Shown one piece after another: positions 1 to 9,072 of a DNA stretch of 64,000 bases. Both the position numbers and the translations under genes were made by a program. This DNA comes from Methylobacterium mesophilicum (lineage in GTDB: Bacteria > Pseudomonadota > Alphaproteobacteria > Rhizobiales > Beijerinckiaceae). The stretch spans positions 28,895 through 92,894 of the forward strand of contig NZ_BPQU01000023.1 of the NCBI RefSeq assembly GCF_022179445.1, read 5' to 3'. The notes below the pieces were generated by a model. It was not told the DNA's origin, did no database searches, and saw only the letters and a list, made by a program, of their open reading frames with translations. The first letter of the stretch is position 1, and the number at the start of each line of letters is the position of its first letter.

Positions 1-267
1 GTCGTCGCTGCTTGCCGAGTCGTCGAGCTTGACCTTCACCGAGACGACGCCCGGCTTCACCTTGTTGACGATGCCGGCGAACGAACCCGGCGGATGCTCC
101 GGAGCCTCGATCGGGGTCTTTGGCAGGGCCTGGGCGTAGGCGGGGGTCACGGAAGGCAGGGTGGTGCCGAGGGCACCGCCGGCGATCAGCGCGGCGGCAG
201 CCACCGAGGCGAGGGCACGGCGCGAGGTCCGGCCGGACAGCGAGCTTTGGGGACGGGTCTCGGTCAT
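1..267 (-). CDS. Do/HtrA-like serine protease, N-terminal part only
   Basis: Only the first 89 residues lie in the window; the gene runs off the left edge. The start ATG (267-265) is preceded by GAAGAGG about ten bases upstream. The protein opens with a basic n-region and an Ala-rich hydrophobic stretch ending near residue 46 (AYAQA), a plausible signal peptide or Tat-like leader given the paired arginines. The segment PGSFAGIVNKVKPGVVSVKV (about residues 60-79) matches the start of the mature DegP/DegQ family, which degrade or chaperone misfolded envelope proteins in the periplasm. The catalytic His-Asp-Ser triad and PDZ domains would lie outside the window, so the family call rests on this leader region alone. 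Confidence 0.65.
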   Translation of the reverse strand, partial: MTETRPQSSLSGRTSRRALASVAAAALIAGGALGTTLPSVTPAYAQALPKTPIEAPEHPPGSFAGIVNKVKPGVVSVKVKLDDSASSDD

Positions 268-598
268 GGGGATCGCAACCTCTTCGAACGGATCGGGGCG
301 ACGCCGGTGGACGCGGCGGTCGATGGGATCGGTCTAACGGGCGGCGCCTGACCCCGGCGTGGCGGTCAAATTACGGTTTGGACATGTGCGCCGATCCGGG
401 GGCGGGGCGGCCATGGCCGGCCCCCGGCCGGCGACCCGGCAGCGCCGAGCCGGGAGGGCGATTCGCGAAAAGTCCCTCGCTTGTGCCACCTGTCACCGGC
501 GCGCTCGGGCGATGGCGCTACACTCCGATCGAACGGCAGGCGGCCATAACGTTTGGCTCTGCCGGCTGGCGTCGCGTGAGATGCGTGAGGATCGGGCG
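268..598. other. Divergent intergenic region, no gene seen
   Basis: This 331-base high-GC stretch separates two divergent genes and should hold both promoters. Open frames here have no ribosome binding site or recognisable product. No convincing operator or hairpin was seen. Confidence 0.5.
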
Positions 599-976
599 AT
601 GAAGACGGTGTTTGCGGTGGTCCTGCTCTTGGGTTCGGTCACCGGCGCTTTGGCAGCCGATCGGTACTCGGATTATCGAAACTATTTCGACGAAAAGCCG
701 GCTGTCGGCGATCGGACCAAGCTGAAGCCTCCGAAGACCAAGTCCCATTCCATCGAGGAGGTCGATACGCGGCGTTACGAGGACGGCGCTGCCCCCGGGA
801 ACCCGGCCAACCTGAAGCCCGGCTATCGGAGCCGGGCCGGGATCTACGTGCCGCCCGACTATTCCACCCACCCGCGCGGCCCGACGGGCGACGGTTTCGG
901 CAGCTCGAACAGCGATTCGTATGGCAGCGTGAGCGCGCCCAACCCGTTCGTGGGTCCCCTCGGCACCCGTCGCTGA
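599..976 (+). CDS. Small secreted protein of unknown function
   Basis: A 125-residue protein starting at ATG 599, chosen because GTGAGG lies eight bases upstream and because residues 1-20 form a clean signal peptide (MKTVFAVVLLLGSVTGALAA) with an AlaAla cleavage site. The frame is open further upstream, but that extension has no signal peptide and odd composition. The mature part is rich in Tyr, Arg, Pro and Gly, strongly basic, and has no recognised domain; it probably sits in the periplasm or is exported. It is monocistronic between a divergent protease gene and the convergent vapBC pair. Function unknown. Confidence 0.6.
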   Translation: MKTVFAVVLLLGSVTGALAADRYSDYRNYFDEKPAVGDRTKLKPPKTKSHSIEEVDTRRYEDGAAPGNPANLKPGYRSRAGIYVPPDYSTHPRGPTGDGFGSSNSDSYGSVSAPNPFVGPLGTRR

Positions 977-999
977 AAACGCCTCGCCGGGCTGCGGCC

Positions 1000-1371
1000 C
1001 TACTGGACCGCTCGGTACGACACCCCGAGCCGGTCGCTCACTGCAGCCAAGCGTCTGTCGCGTGTCCAAATTCGGGAGCCTGGCATCAGCTTCGCCGATG
1101 CCAGGAGATGCGCGTCGACATAGCCGATGCCGAGGCCGTGCAAGGCGTGCTCCGCGATCAAAGGCATGACTCCGTCGTGGGCCGCGACGTCGGCCGACGG
1201 CATGTCTTCCAGGGTCGCGATAATGCGTTCGCGATCCCGGACGCTGCCCAGCGCCAGTTCGCCGATGACGAAGGGATGAACACGCTGGCTCATCTCGGTC
1301 AGGATTGCGGTGACGGATGGATCCGCCGCCGCGAGGTGATCGATCCAGATGTTCGTATCGATGATGATCAC
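1000..1371 (-). CDS. vapC: VapC-type PIN-domain ribonuclease toxin
   Basis: A 123-residue PIN-domain protein, the usual VapC length. The four expected acidic residues are present: D5 in IIIDTNIWIDHL, E38 in VIGELALG, D86 in GYVDAHLL and D105 in WTRDRRL. VapC toxins are Mg-dependent endoribonucleases that typically cut initiator tRNA or rRNA and are held inactive by VapB. Its start overlaps the end of the upstream antitoxin gene by four bases (ATGA), so the two are translationally coupled. All key residues are intact, so the toxin is probably functional. Confidence 0.88.
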   Translation of the reverse strand: MIIIDTNIWIDHLAAADPSVTAILTEMSQRVHPFVIGELALGSVRDRERIIATLEDMPSADVAAHDGVMPLIAEHALHGLGIGYVDAHLLASAKLMPGSRIWTRDRRLAAVSDRLGVSYRAVQ

Positions 1372-1562
1372 GGTTCGGATCGTCGGCGCGTCCCGGCCTG
1401 GGCGTTCGAATCGCTCCCCCCCAGCAGGATCATGCGCCGGGACGCCTCACGCTGGACCAGCGCGCGCAGGGCTTCGCGGACCAGTTCCGATTTCTCAGTG
1501 ATGCCTGTGTAGTGCTGCGCCTTGGCCAGCAAATCATCGTCCAGGTTGATCGTCGTCCGCAT
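1368..1562 (-). CDS. vapB: VapB-type ribbon-helix-helix antitoxin
   Basis: A 64-residue antitoxin. The N-terminus MRTTINLDDDLLAKAQ is the beta-strand and first helix of the VapB/CopG-like fold of this subgroup, followed by TEKSELVREALRALV as the second helix. ATG 1562 is preferred to the GTG one codon upstream because GGGAGAG sits about five bases before it. It probably binds its own promoter as a dimer, repressing the operon, while the C-terminal tail blocks VapC. The genes overlap by four bases. Confidence 0.85.
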   Translation of the reverse strand: MRTTINLDDDLLAKAQHYTGITEKSELVREALRALVQREASRRMILLGGSDSNAQAGTRRRSEP

Positions 1563-1716
1563 CACGCTCTCCCCCGCGCGGCATCGATGATGGCATCATA
1601 TGACGCCATTTTCATGCCTAGCCGCGCTCGACAGCCGTTCAGCCGTTCATCGTTGCGATGCCGCGGATGCCCGCACGAGAGGGACGCAGATTACGCGCAT
1701 GTGGTGAGCGAAGCGA

Positions 1717-4434
1717 TCAATCCCCGCTCAACCGCGCCAGCGCCTCCTCGATCTTCACGAGCCGCGCGGCCTCGGCCTCCCGGCGCTCGCGGTTCTCCTC
1801 GATGATGTCCTCGGGGGCGCGGGCGACGAAGTCGGCGTTGCCGAGCTTGGCGTCGACCTTCTTGATCTCGCCCTGCGCCTTGCCCTGCTCCTTCTTCAGG
1901 CGCGCGACCTCGCCGGCGAGGTCGACGATGCCTTCGAGGGGCAGGGCCGCGACGCTGCCGCGCACGAGGAGCTGCACCGAGTTCTTCGGCGGCGTATCCG
2001 AAAAGGTGATTTCCGAGAGCCGGGCCAGGCGCAGCAGCGTGTCCCGCCAGGCCTCGACCCGGGTCCGCACCTCCGGGGACGCCCCGACCATCACCAGGGG
2101 GATCTGCGCCGCGGCCGGGACGCTGGTCTCGGAGCGGGCCGAGCGAACCTGGGTTACGAGGTCGACCACGAAGCCGACCTCGGCCTCGGCGTCGGCATCC
2201 GCGAGCCCGGCAAGATCCGGCCAGGCGGCGAGCGCCAGGAGGCCGCGCTCGGGGATCGCGGCGCCCTTGATCGCCCAGAGTTCCTCCGTGAGGAACGGCA
2301 TGAACGGATGCAGCAGCTTGGCGACCTGATCGATCAGGAACGCCACCGTCGCCTGGGTCTCGGCCCGGACGGCCGGATCGACGCCTTCGCCCTGCAGCAC
2401 CGGCTTGGCGAGTTCGAGGTACCAATCACAAAAAATGTTCCAGACGAAGCGGTAGGCGGTGCCGGCCGCGTCGTTGAACCGGTAGGCTTCGAGGGCCGCC
2501 GTCACCTCGCCCACGGCGCGGGCGGCCTCGGTGAGCGCCCAGCGGTTGATCGCCCCGGTGATCGCCCGTGGGTCGTAGGCCGGGTCGAGCTGGCAGCCGT
2601 TCAGCTCGGCGAAGCGGGCGGCGTTCCAGAGCTTGGTCGCGAAGTTGCGGTAGCTCTGGACCCGGTCGGCCGAGAGCTTGATGTCGCGACCCTGGACCGC
2701 GAGCGCGCACAGGGTGAAGCGCAGGGCGTCGGCCCCGACCTGATCGATCAGCTCGAGGGGATCGACGACGTTGCCCTTCGACTTCGACATCTTGGCGCCG
2801 GAGGCGTCGCGCACCAGCGTGTGCAGGTAGACCGTCTCGAACGGCGCCCGGTCGGTGAGGTGCAGGCCCATCATCATCATCCGGGCGACCCAGAAGAACA
2901 GGATGTCCTTGCCGGTCACCAGGGCGTTGGTCGGGTAATAGCGGGCGAATTCCGGGGTCGAATCCGGCCAGCCCAGCGTCGAGAACGGCCAGAGCGCGGA
3001 GGAGAACCACGTGTCGAGGACGTCCGCGTCGCGGGTCAGCGCGACCGGACGGCCGTGCTTGGCCTCGGCCTGCGCGAGGGCCCCTTTCTCGCTCTCGGCC
3101 ACGAAGATCCCGCCGTCGTCATCGTACCAGACCGGGATCTGGTGGCCCCACCAGAGCTGGCGCGAGATGCACCAGGGCTCGATGTTGGTGAGCCACTGGA
3201 AGAAGGTCTTCTCGTAGGTCTCGGGGACGAACTTGGTCTGGCCGTCGCGCACCGCCTGGAGCGCGCGCTCGGCCAGCGGCTTCACGTTCACGTACCACTG
3301 ATCGGTGAGATAGGGCTCGATCACCACGCCCGAGCGGTCGCCGTGCGGCACCGCGTGGGTGTTGGGCTCGACGGCGCGCAGACGGCCGCGCGCCTCCATC
3401 AGGGCGACGACCTCCTTGCGGGCCTGCGCCCGGTCGAGGCCGTGCAGCGCCAGGGCCTCGGGCTCGGGCGAGGCGTCGGCCAGGAACGCGGCGTTGCCGT
3501 CGAGCAGCATCCGGCCCTCGGGGTCGAGGATGTTGATCACCCCGAGGTTGCAGCGCCGGCCGACGTCGAAGTCGTTGAAGTCGTGGGCGGGCGTGATCTT
3601 GACCGCGCCGGTGCCCTTCTCGGGGTCGGAATAGGTGTCGGCGACGATCGGGATCAGGCGGCCGACCAGCGGCAGGCGGACCTGCTTGCCGACCAGCGCC
3701 GTGTAGCGCGCATCCTCCGGGTGGACCGCGATGCCGGTATCGCCCAGCATCGTCTCGGGCCGGGTGGTCGCGACCGTGATGACCTCGCCGGTCTCGGCCC
3801 CGCTCGCGTCGACGATCGGATAGTCGAAGTGCCAGAGATGGCCCTTCGTCTCGATCTGCTGGACCTCGAGGTCCGAAATCGCGGTCTGGAACTTCGGGTC
3901 CCAGTTCACCAGCCGCTTGTCGCGGTAGATCAGGCCCTGGCGGTGCAGGTCCACGAAGGTCTTGAGCACGGCGCGGCTCAGGCCCTCGTCCATGGTGAAG
4001 CGCTCGCGCGACCAGTCGCAGGACGCGCCGAGCCGCTTGAGCTGGTTGACGATGGCGCCGCCGGATTCGGCCTTCCAGGCCCAGACCTTCTCCACGAAGG
4101 CGGCCCGGCCGATCTCCCGGCGGCCCGGCTCCTGGCGCTCCATCATCCGGCGCTCCACCACCATCTGGGTGGCGATGCCGGCGTGGTCGGTGCCGGGCTG
4201 CCAGAGCACGTCCTTGCCGCGCATCCGCTCGAACCGGCAGAGCACGTCCTGGAGCGTGTTGTTGAGGGCGTGGCCCATATGCAGCGAGCCCGTCACGTTC
4301 GGCGGCGGGATCACGATGCAGTAGGGGGGGGCTCCGGCGCGCTCGGGCCGGCCGGCGCGGAAGGCGTCCGCGTCCGCCCAGGCGGCGGAGATCCGCGCCT
4401 CGACGGAGGCGGGCTCGAAGGTCTTGTCCATCAT
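1717..4434 (-). CDS. valS: Valyl-tRNA synthetase
   Basis: A class I aminoacyl-tRNA synthetase of 905 residues that charges tRNA-Val in the cytoplasm. PPPNVTGSLHMGH carries the HIGH-type motif at residues 52-55, and KMSKSKGN is at about residues 548-555. Between them lies the large editing domain that hydrolyses misacylated Thr-tRNA; the C-terminus (VARLKKEQGKAQGEIKKV) forms the ValS coiled-coil arm. ATG 4434 is chosen over the in-frame TTG at 4461; the adjacent ATG at 4431 is equally possible and no strong ribosome binding site decides. The gene lies downstream of the popZ-like gene on the same strand. Complete and apparently functional. Confidence 0.97.
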   Translation of the reverse strand: MMDKTFEPASVEARISAAWADADAFRAGRPERAGAPPYCIVIPPPNVTGSLHMGHALNNTLQDVLCRFERMRGKDVLWQPGTDHAGIATQMVVERRMMERQEPGRREIGRAAFVEKVWAWKAESGGAIVNQLKRLGASCDWSRERFTMDEGLSRAVLKTFVDLHRQGLIYRDKRLVNWDPKFQTAISDLEVQQIETKGHLWHFDYPIVDASGAETGEVITVATTRPETMLGDTGIAVHPEDARYTALVGKQVRLPLVGRLIPIVADTYSDPEKGTGAVKITPAHDFNDFDVGRRCNLGVINILDPEGRMLLDGNAAFLADASPEPEALALHGLDRAQARKEVVALMEARGRLRAVEPNTHAVPHGDRSGVVIEPYLTDQWYVNVKPLAERALQAVRDGQTKFVPETYEKTFFQWLTNIEPWCISRQLWWGHQIPVWYDDDGGIFVAESEKGALAQAEAKHGRPVALTRDADVLDTWFSSALWPFSTLGWPDSTPEFARYYPTNALVTGKDILFFWVARMMMMGLHLTDRAPFETVYLHTLVRDASGAKMSKSKGNVVDPLELIDQVGADALRFTLCALAVQGRDIKLSADRVQSYRNFATKLWNAARFAELNGCQLDPAYDPRAITGAINRWALTEAARAVGEVTAALEAYRFNDAAGTAYRFVWNIFCDWYLELAKPVLQGEGVDPAVRAETQATVAFLIDQVAKLLHPFMPFLTEELWAIKGAAIPERGLLALAAWPDLAGLADADAEAEVGFVVDLVTQVRSARSETSVPAAAQIPLVMVGASPEVRTRVEAWRDTLLRLARLSEITFSDTPPKNSVQLLVRGSVAALPLEGIVDLAGEVARLKKEQGKAQGEIKKVDAKLGNADFVARAPEDIIEENRERREAEAARLVKIEEALARLSGD

Positions 4435-4548
4435 CGCAGGTATGGGCCGGCGCTCGTCCAACAGGGTTGGACCCGCTTTCGACCGTCAGGCCGCGTCCGT
4501 CAACACGCGCCCGGCACCGGGCAGGCCCGATGCCGGAGGGCAGGGCGC

Positions 4549-5148
4549 TCAGCGGCCGCGCGAGACCCGCTCGATCTCGGCCCGGACCAGCCGCTCGACC
4601 ACGGCCGGCAGGTTGTCGTCCAGCCAGGACTTGAGCATCGGCCGGAGCATGTCCTTGACCAGATCCTCAAGCGTGCGGGCGTTCTGGGTCAGGACCGTGT
4701 GGGCCAGCAGGTTGAAGGCGCCGTTGACGCTGGCGTCGGTCGCCGCCGAGACCAGGGTCTCGGCCTCCGGCTCCGGCCGTGGCGGCGCCTGGAACACCGG
4801 CTGCGGCTGCGGGGTCGGCCGCGCGGGCGGCGGCTCGGGCTCGGGCTCCGGCTCGGAGAACGCCTCGTCCTCGAAGTCGATCGCGTCGAAGTCGAGGGGG
4901 GCCGGGGGCGGCTCCGGCGGGGCCACGGCGCGGGGCCGGATGACCGGCTCGGCGACCTCGGCGAGGTCGAGCACGTCGTCGGGCTCGGGCTCGGGCGACG
5001 GCGCGATCTCGGCGGGCTTGGCCGCCTGATCGTCCGCGATGATCCTCCGGATCGAGGCGAGGATCTCCTCCATCGAAGGCTCATGCGCCTTATCGGCAGC
5101 CTTGTCCTGGAATTTCGAGTCCGGGATCTTGGGGCTCGCTGCACTCAT
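4549..5148 (-). CDS. popZ: PopZ-like DUF2497 polar organising protein
   Basis: A 199-residue protein with the PopZ architecture: a short N-terminal helix (EPSMEEILASIRRIIADD, about residues 25-42), a long acidic Pro/Glu-rich disordered linker (about 43-130), and a C-terminal helical oligomerisation region (TLEDLVKDMLRPMLKSWLDDNLPAVVERLV). In Caulobacter PopZ makes a polar matrix that anchors the ParB-parS centromere and recruits cell-cycle proteins; the family is DUF2497. ATG 5148 is preferred to the TTG immediately before it. It lies between tolC-like and valS genes on the same strand with gaps of about 115 bases on each side. Confidence 0.85.
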   Translation of the reverse strand: MSAASPKIPDSKFQDKAADKAHEPSMEEILASIRRIIADDQAAKPAEIAPSPEPEPDDVLDLAEVAEPVIRPRAVAPPEPPPAPLDFDAIDFEDEAFSEPEPEPEPPPARPTPQPQPVFQAPPRPEPEAETLVSAATDASVNGAFNLLAHTVLTQNARTLEDLVKDMLRPMLKSWLDDNLPAVVERLVRAEIERVSRGR

Positions 5149-5271
5149 CAACAGGCGCGCTCAGGCATGGGATGTTCGGAGGATGACCCGATCGGGCCGG
5201 TCGTCAAACAGTATTCCATGCCAATTCGTCGCGGCAAGCGCGCCTGCACCACACTCCCCGGGGAAAAGACC

Positions 5272-6954
5272 TCAGCGTCCGTCCGGGGTGCGCAGGCCGA
5301 ACCACAGATCCTTGACCTGATCGTAGTGGATCTTGGCACTGTAGTACTCCACCGGCAGGGCGGTGAAGCGGGCGGTGAGCTGCCCGATCGACTGGACCAC
5401 GCCGTAGGAGAAGATCACCCGGTCGCGCTGGGCCAGGATCAGGTTCACCCGCGAGTTCAGCAGTTCCTGCTGGGCGTTGAGCACGTCCAGGGTGGTGCGC
5501 TGGCCGACGCGGGCCTCCTCGCGCACGCCGTTGAGCGCGACCTCGTTGGCCTGGACCTGTGCCTGCGCGGCGATGACCTGGGCCTTGGCGGCCTCCAGGC
5601 GACCCCAGAAATCGACGATCTGGGCCCGGACCTGGTCGCGGACCTGATCGACCTGGATGCGGGTCTGGCCGACCGTCTCCTTGGCCTGCCGGATCTGTGC
5701 GTAGGTCTGGCCGCCCTCGTAGATCGGGATGTTGAGCCGGCCGCCCACGAACCCGACGAAGAAGCTCGTGTTCGGGCCGTTCTGATCGTAGAGCTGGCTC
5801 AGCGAGCCCTGCAGGCTGAGCGTCGGCGCGAGCTGACCCTCCAGGATCTTGACCTGGGCTTCCGCGGCATCGACGGCGTGGATGGCCGACACGACCTGCG
5901 GATGCTCGCGCAGCCCGATCGCGATGGCCGCATCGAGGTTGATCGGGACATAGCGATCCAGCGGCCGGCCCGGCGCCAGCTGGCGCGGCTCGACGCCGAT
6001 ATTCTGGCGGTAGACGCCGATGCTGGTGCGCAGGGTCGACTCGGCGGCGCTCACCTGCGACCGGGCGCCGGCGAGCCGGGCCTCGGCCTGGGCCACGTCG
6101 GTGCGGGTCACCTCGCCGACGTTGAAGCGGTCGCGGGTCTGGCGCAGCTGCTCCTCCAGAACCTCGACGTTGTTCCGGTTGAGCTCCAGCGTCGCAGTGT
6201 TGCTGAGCACGTTCATGTACGCCTGGACGGCGTTGTAGAGGACCGTGAGTTCGGTGAACCGCAGGGTCTCGCGCTGGCTGTAGACGGTCGACTCGGCCCG
6301 CCGGACGGAGTTGTCGGTCTGGAAGCCGTTGAAGATCGTCTGCGAGACGGTCAGGCTCGCGCTGCTCGGCAGATAGGTCGTGCGCGTGGTCCGGTTCGAC
6401 GACGTCAGCACCTGAGAGGTCACATCGGTGGACGTGCCGCTGCTGCCGGCCGACTGGCCGGCTGCCAAACCCGACGACGACGATCCCAAGCCGGCGCCGG
6501 CGCTGGTGCCGATGCCCGTCGAAGTTCCGACGGCGGAGCCCCCGGTGACGGCCGAGCCGGTCGTGCCGCCGAGCGATGTCCCGCCCAGTGACGAGCCGCC
6601 CAGTGACGAACCCCCGAGCGACGAGCCGCTGCTTGCCGCCGAGGTTCCCGAACCGGCTGCGGTTCCGCCGACGGAAGCGACCGCGCTGCCGCTGCGGGTC
6701 TGCAGATACTGCACGCCGATCGAGGCGCCGACATTGACCTGCGGTCGGTAGCCCGCCTGTGCGATGGCGACGTTCTCGTCGATGGCGCGGACGCCGGCGC
6801 GGCTGGCATTGAGAGACGGATTGCCCTGGTAAGCCTTGGCGAGAGCGCTCTCCAAGGTCTCGGCGAGGGACGGATTCGTGGCCAGGATCGCGAGTCCGGA
6901 CGCCATTCCGATCACTCGGAGCGCGGGGCAACTCGCTGGTGGACGTATTGTCAC
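5272..6954 (-). CDS. TolC-family outer-membrane efflux/secretion channel
   Basis: A 560-residue TolC-type protein, longer than the usual 430-500. The chosen GTG start (6954) gives a good signal peptide (ending near PSLA); an internal ATG at 6906 is an alternative. TolC repeats are clear: ETLESALAKAYQGNPSL near the N-terminus, VSQTIFNGF, the helical segment NRNNVEVLEEQLRQTRDRFNVGEVTRTDVAQAEARL, and ARVGQRTTLDVLNAQQELLNSRVNL near the end. Such proteins trimerise into a channel serving RND pumps or type I secretion. Odd is an insertion of roughly 85 Ser/Gly/Thr/Ala residues between the first beta-strand regions, which would lie in a surface loop and includes four GSSLG-like repeats. It could be the outer-membrane partner of the type I exporter at 30.8 kb, but that is inference. 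Confidence 0.9.
   Translation of the reverse strand: MTIRPPASCPALRVIGMASGLAILATNPSLAETLESALAKAYQGNPSLNASRAGVRAIDENVAIAQAGYRPQVNVGASIGVQYLQTRSGSAVASVGGTAAGSGTSAASSGSSLGGSSLGGSSLGGTSLGGTTGSAVTGGSAVGTSTGIGTSAGAGLGSSSSGLAAGQSAGSSGTSTDVTSQVLTSSNRTTRTTYLPSSASLTVSQTIFNGFQTDNSVRRAESTVYSQRETLRFTELTVLYNAVQAYMNVLSNTATLELNRNNVEVLEEQLRQTRDRFNVGEVTRTDVAQAEARLAGARSQVSAAESTLRTSIGVYRQNIGVEPRQLAPGRPLDRYVPINLDAAIAIGLREHPQVVSAIHAVDAAEAQVKILEGQLAPTLSLQGSLSQLYDQNGPNTSFFVGFVGGRLNIPIYEGGQTYAQIRQAKETVGQTRIQVDQVRDQVRAQIVDFWGRLEAAKAQVIAAQAQVQANEVALNGVREEARVGQRTTLDVLNAQQELLNSRVNLILAQRDRVIFSYGVVQSIGQLTARFTALPVEYYSAKIHYDQVKDLWFGLRTPDGR
6566..6625. repeat. Four 15-bp tandem repeats inside the tolC-like gene
   Basis: Four consecutive 15-bp units begin at 6566, 6581, 6596 and 6611. 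They are near-identical (for example CCGCCCAGTGACGAG) and encode the repeated GSSLG-type pentapeptides of the surface-loop insertion. Each unit keeps the frame, so slippage could change loop length without breaking the gene. Confidence 0.85.
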
Positions 6955-7528
6955 GATAACAAGCCCTTGCGGTCTTTATAACGGTCCGGATGTCCGCCGC
7001 GAAAACGGCCAAGGTACGGCGTTACGCAGGGATCCGATCAAGCCCGCCCCACCGTCACGCTTAGCGCAAATCCGCCGGTTTGGCTCGGGCTTGCCCGGCG
7101 TCGGCGTCGGAATGTGGTGCGTTGGGGCATTAAGGTGACACATGGCAGGCCGCCTCGGCAGGTGGCCACGCCGGCCGTAAACGCGGTGCCGAAAACGCGA
7201 ATTCGTCCGTGTTCAGAAGGAGATGCGCGTTTGCCGCGCGGTCGGCGCGGGAACTCCGTGCAACCGCATGGTGGGGCGAACCTCCGGGACGGTCGAACCG
7301 AGCCGGGCACGCATCGGCCCCCGGCCCGGGCGCCCGATCCGAGCCGCGGGTGCGCCGACGCAACCGGTTTGACGTGCGTGCGCGGCTCCAAGAGCTCGTT
7401 CTCCGTCGCGGGACGCCCGGCAAGCCGTCCGTCGGCTCCCCCGGCCGTCCCCCGAACATCCGCGGCGCCGCGATGGGACGCCGATGGATCGCCGCTGCCT
7501 CCTCTTGGACGCGGCCGCCGGAGACGCA
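6955..7528. other. Upstream region of the tolC-like gene, no gene seen
   Basis: This 574-base stretch lies between the tolC-like gene and the end of the collagen-like gene, both on the minus strand. Open frames here are composition artefacts of high GC. It should contain the tolC-like promoter; no clear promoter boxes or hairpin terminator could be identified. Confidence 0.45.
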
Positions 7529-8224
7529 TCAATAGCGATCGTCGGCGGCGACGCCTGCGCCCGGCTCGGAAGGCACGGCGTCGCCGGAGCCCTGGCCCGG
7601 CTCCTGCTGTGGTCGCGTCGCGCGGGGCCTAACCACCGAGCCCGTGAGGGTCGGCGACGGCTTGGCCTTGAAGGCGGCACTCGACGGTGCGGCTTTCCCG
7701 ATCGGTCCCGGCACCCCTTGCGGACCGCGCGGGCCCGGCGGGCCTGCGGGCCCCGCGCTGCCCACCGGACCTTCCTGCCCCTGTTGGCCCCGCTCGCCCT
7801 GCGCACCCATGGGGCCCTCGGCCCCCGGCGTTCCGGGCGGTCCCATCGCGCCCGGCGGGCCGGGCTCACCCCTGATTCCCGCCTCGCCGCGCGGACCGGG
7901 CGGACCTGGGAGGCCCGGCGCCTGCTGGCCGCATTCCCCGACCACAATGCTGCGCGCCTGCTTGGACGTCCGCAGCGTCGCGATGCAAGTGGCCGGATGA
8001 TAGACGACGTGAAACTCGAAATAACCGCGGGTATCGGTGCGCTGCGAGAACTTGCCGTCCAGGGTGATCTCGGCGTCGGGTTCGCCGGCATTGCCCAGCA
8101 CCCAGAGGTCGCCGGCAGTGATTTTCGCGGCTTCGATACGCATGTCGGCTTTCGCCGGAGCGATCCAGAGCAAAGACCCTACGAATATTGGAACCATGGC
8201 GCATCGCCGGCGCGATAGACTCAT
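7529..8224 (-). CDS. Secreted collagen-like protein 1
   Basis: A 231-residue exported protein. The chosen ATG 8224 gives a compact signal peptide (SLSRRR n-region, hydrophobic MVPIFVGSLLWIA, cleavage after AKA); ATG 8245 is also possible and no ribosome binding site decides. Residues of about 30-95 form a small domain (KITAGDLWVLG, LDGKF, YHPATCIATL, GECGQ) with two cysteines. Then follow about 24 uninterrupted Gly-X-Y triplets starting GLPGPPGPRGEAG, which should fold as a collagen triple helix, and a basic Pro/Ser-rich tail. The N-terminal domain is shared with the protein at 14757, so the two are paralogues. Bacterial collagen-like proteins are usually surface or matrix proteins; function here is unknown. 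Confidence 0.8.
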   Translation of the reverse strand: MSLSRRRCAMVPIFVGSLLWIAPAKADMRIEAAKITAGDLWVLGNAGEPDAEITLDGKFSQRTDTRGYFEFHVVYHPATCIATLRTSKQARSIVVGECGQQAPGLPGPPGPRGEAGIRGEPGPPGAMGPPGTPGAEGPMGAQGERGQQGQEGPVGSAGPAGPPGPRGPQGVPGPIGKAAPSSAAFKAKPSPTLTGSVVRPRATRPQQEPGQGSGDAVPSEPGAGVAADDRY

Positions 8225-8245
8225 GTCGGGTCTCGCGAGCTTCAT

Positions 8246-9072
8246 GGCGGCAGGATGCCACTCGTTTCTGAATTCGCAATAACGCGCGAGAATTTTGATG
8301 TGAAAAGCTCCGTTTTAGCGGCGTATCCGGCCGAATTCGGTATTCGCATGCCAGGCATCCGCAATATGGCCGATGAATGGCCGCGTCCGTCGGCGGTCTA
8401 TGCCATCGAGCAGGTGTGATCGCGCACAGTCCGGTATCCGGGTTCGCGGCACTGCCCGCGTGGTCCGAGCGCGGCCGTGCCGCATCGCGAGAGCGGTTCC
8501 GGTTCCCATGGTCAGGGCGCCGGGACAGGGTGGAGCGACCGGGGCGCGAACGGAGGCGTCGCCCTAAGTCCTTGTTCTGACACCGTTGCCCGCGCCGGGC
8601 TCGCGGTCGCGTCGGTCCTGCGCGCTTCACGGTGGACGACCGGGGGCGGGTCGTCGGGACTGCTGTTTTTTCCGATGCAACGGTTTCGGCCCCTTGTTCG
8701 TTTGGGGTGTCGCGGCATTGCAGCATGAGCGCCAGGCCGTCCGATTCGACACTTGGCCGGTACCCGCCAGGTATGCCGAGCCCGATTGTGCGGCGCACAA
8801 TCAAACATTGCGTAAGTTGTTGTTCGAGCCGTTGTTTCGGTCGAACCCCCTGGGGGATTCCGTAGCAACTACTGAACGTCAGGTTCGCCCGACAACCCGG
8901 CGCGCGACGGCTTAATCCCCGCCACATATGCGTTTTTTTTACAAAGATAACCTGTTTAAGGGGGCTAATTAAAATATCTGACAGCTTGTCAGCCCAATTT
9001 GCCCCGTCTATAAGGCCCGAAGTAACTAATCATTAACCACCCGCCATTGGCCTCAACCGAGGAGCTGAGACC
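8246..9072. other. Long intergenic region upstream of exoY copy 1
   Basis: About 830 bases between divergent genes. No reading frame has a credible product. The right part (8930-9072) is AT-richer, with a run of eight T and a short palindrome, and probably holds the exoY promoter. Confidence 0.45.
8978..8992. promoter_or_regulatory. Short palindrome upstream of exoY copy 1, candidate operator
   Basis: CTGACA-GCT-TGTCAG is a perfect 6-bp inverted repeat with a 3-base spacer in the AT-rich leader, about 80 bases before the exoY start. Its size suits a dimeric repressor site, but there is no direct evidence of binding and short palindromes occur by chance. Confidence 0.25.

Noticed and set aside
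518..1069. Minus-strand frame over the small secreted protein gene
   Set aside because: Antisense to a gene with signal peptide and ribosome binding site; no product recognised.
2308..6591. Very long plus-strand open frame of 1427 codons
   Set aside because: It is exactly antisense to valS, popZ-like and tolC-like genes, has Arg/Gly/Leu/Asp-rich composition and no domain; a high-GC shadow.
6566..6625. 15-bp repeats as a CRISPR-like or centromere (iteron) array
   Set aside because: They are in-frame codon repeats with no spacers inside a conserved gene.
7644..8000. Plus-strand Gly/Pro-rich collagen-like frame
   Set aside because: The complement of a Gly-X-Y repeat also reads as Gly/Pro-rich; signal peptide and paralogue support the minus strand.
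7866..8927. Minus-strand 353-codon frame
   Set aside because: Overlaps collagen-like gene 1 out of frame and has basic, irregular composition.
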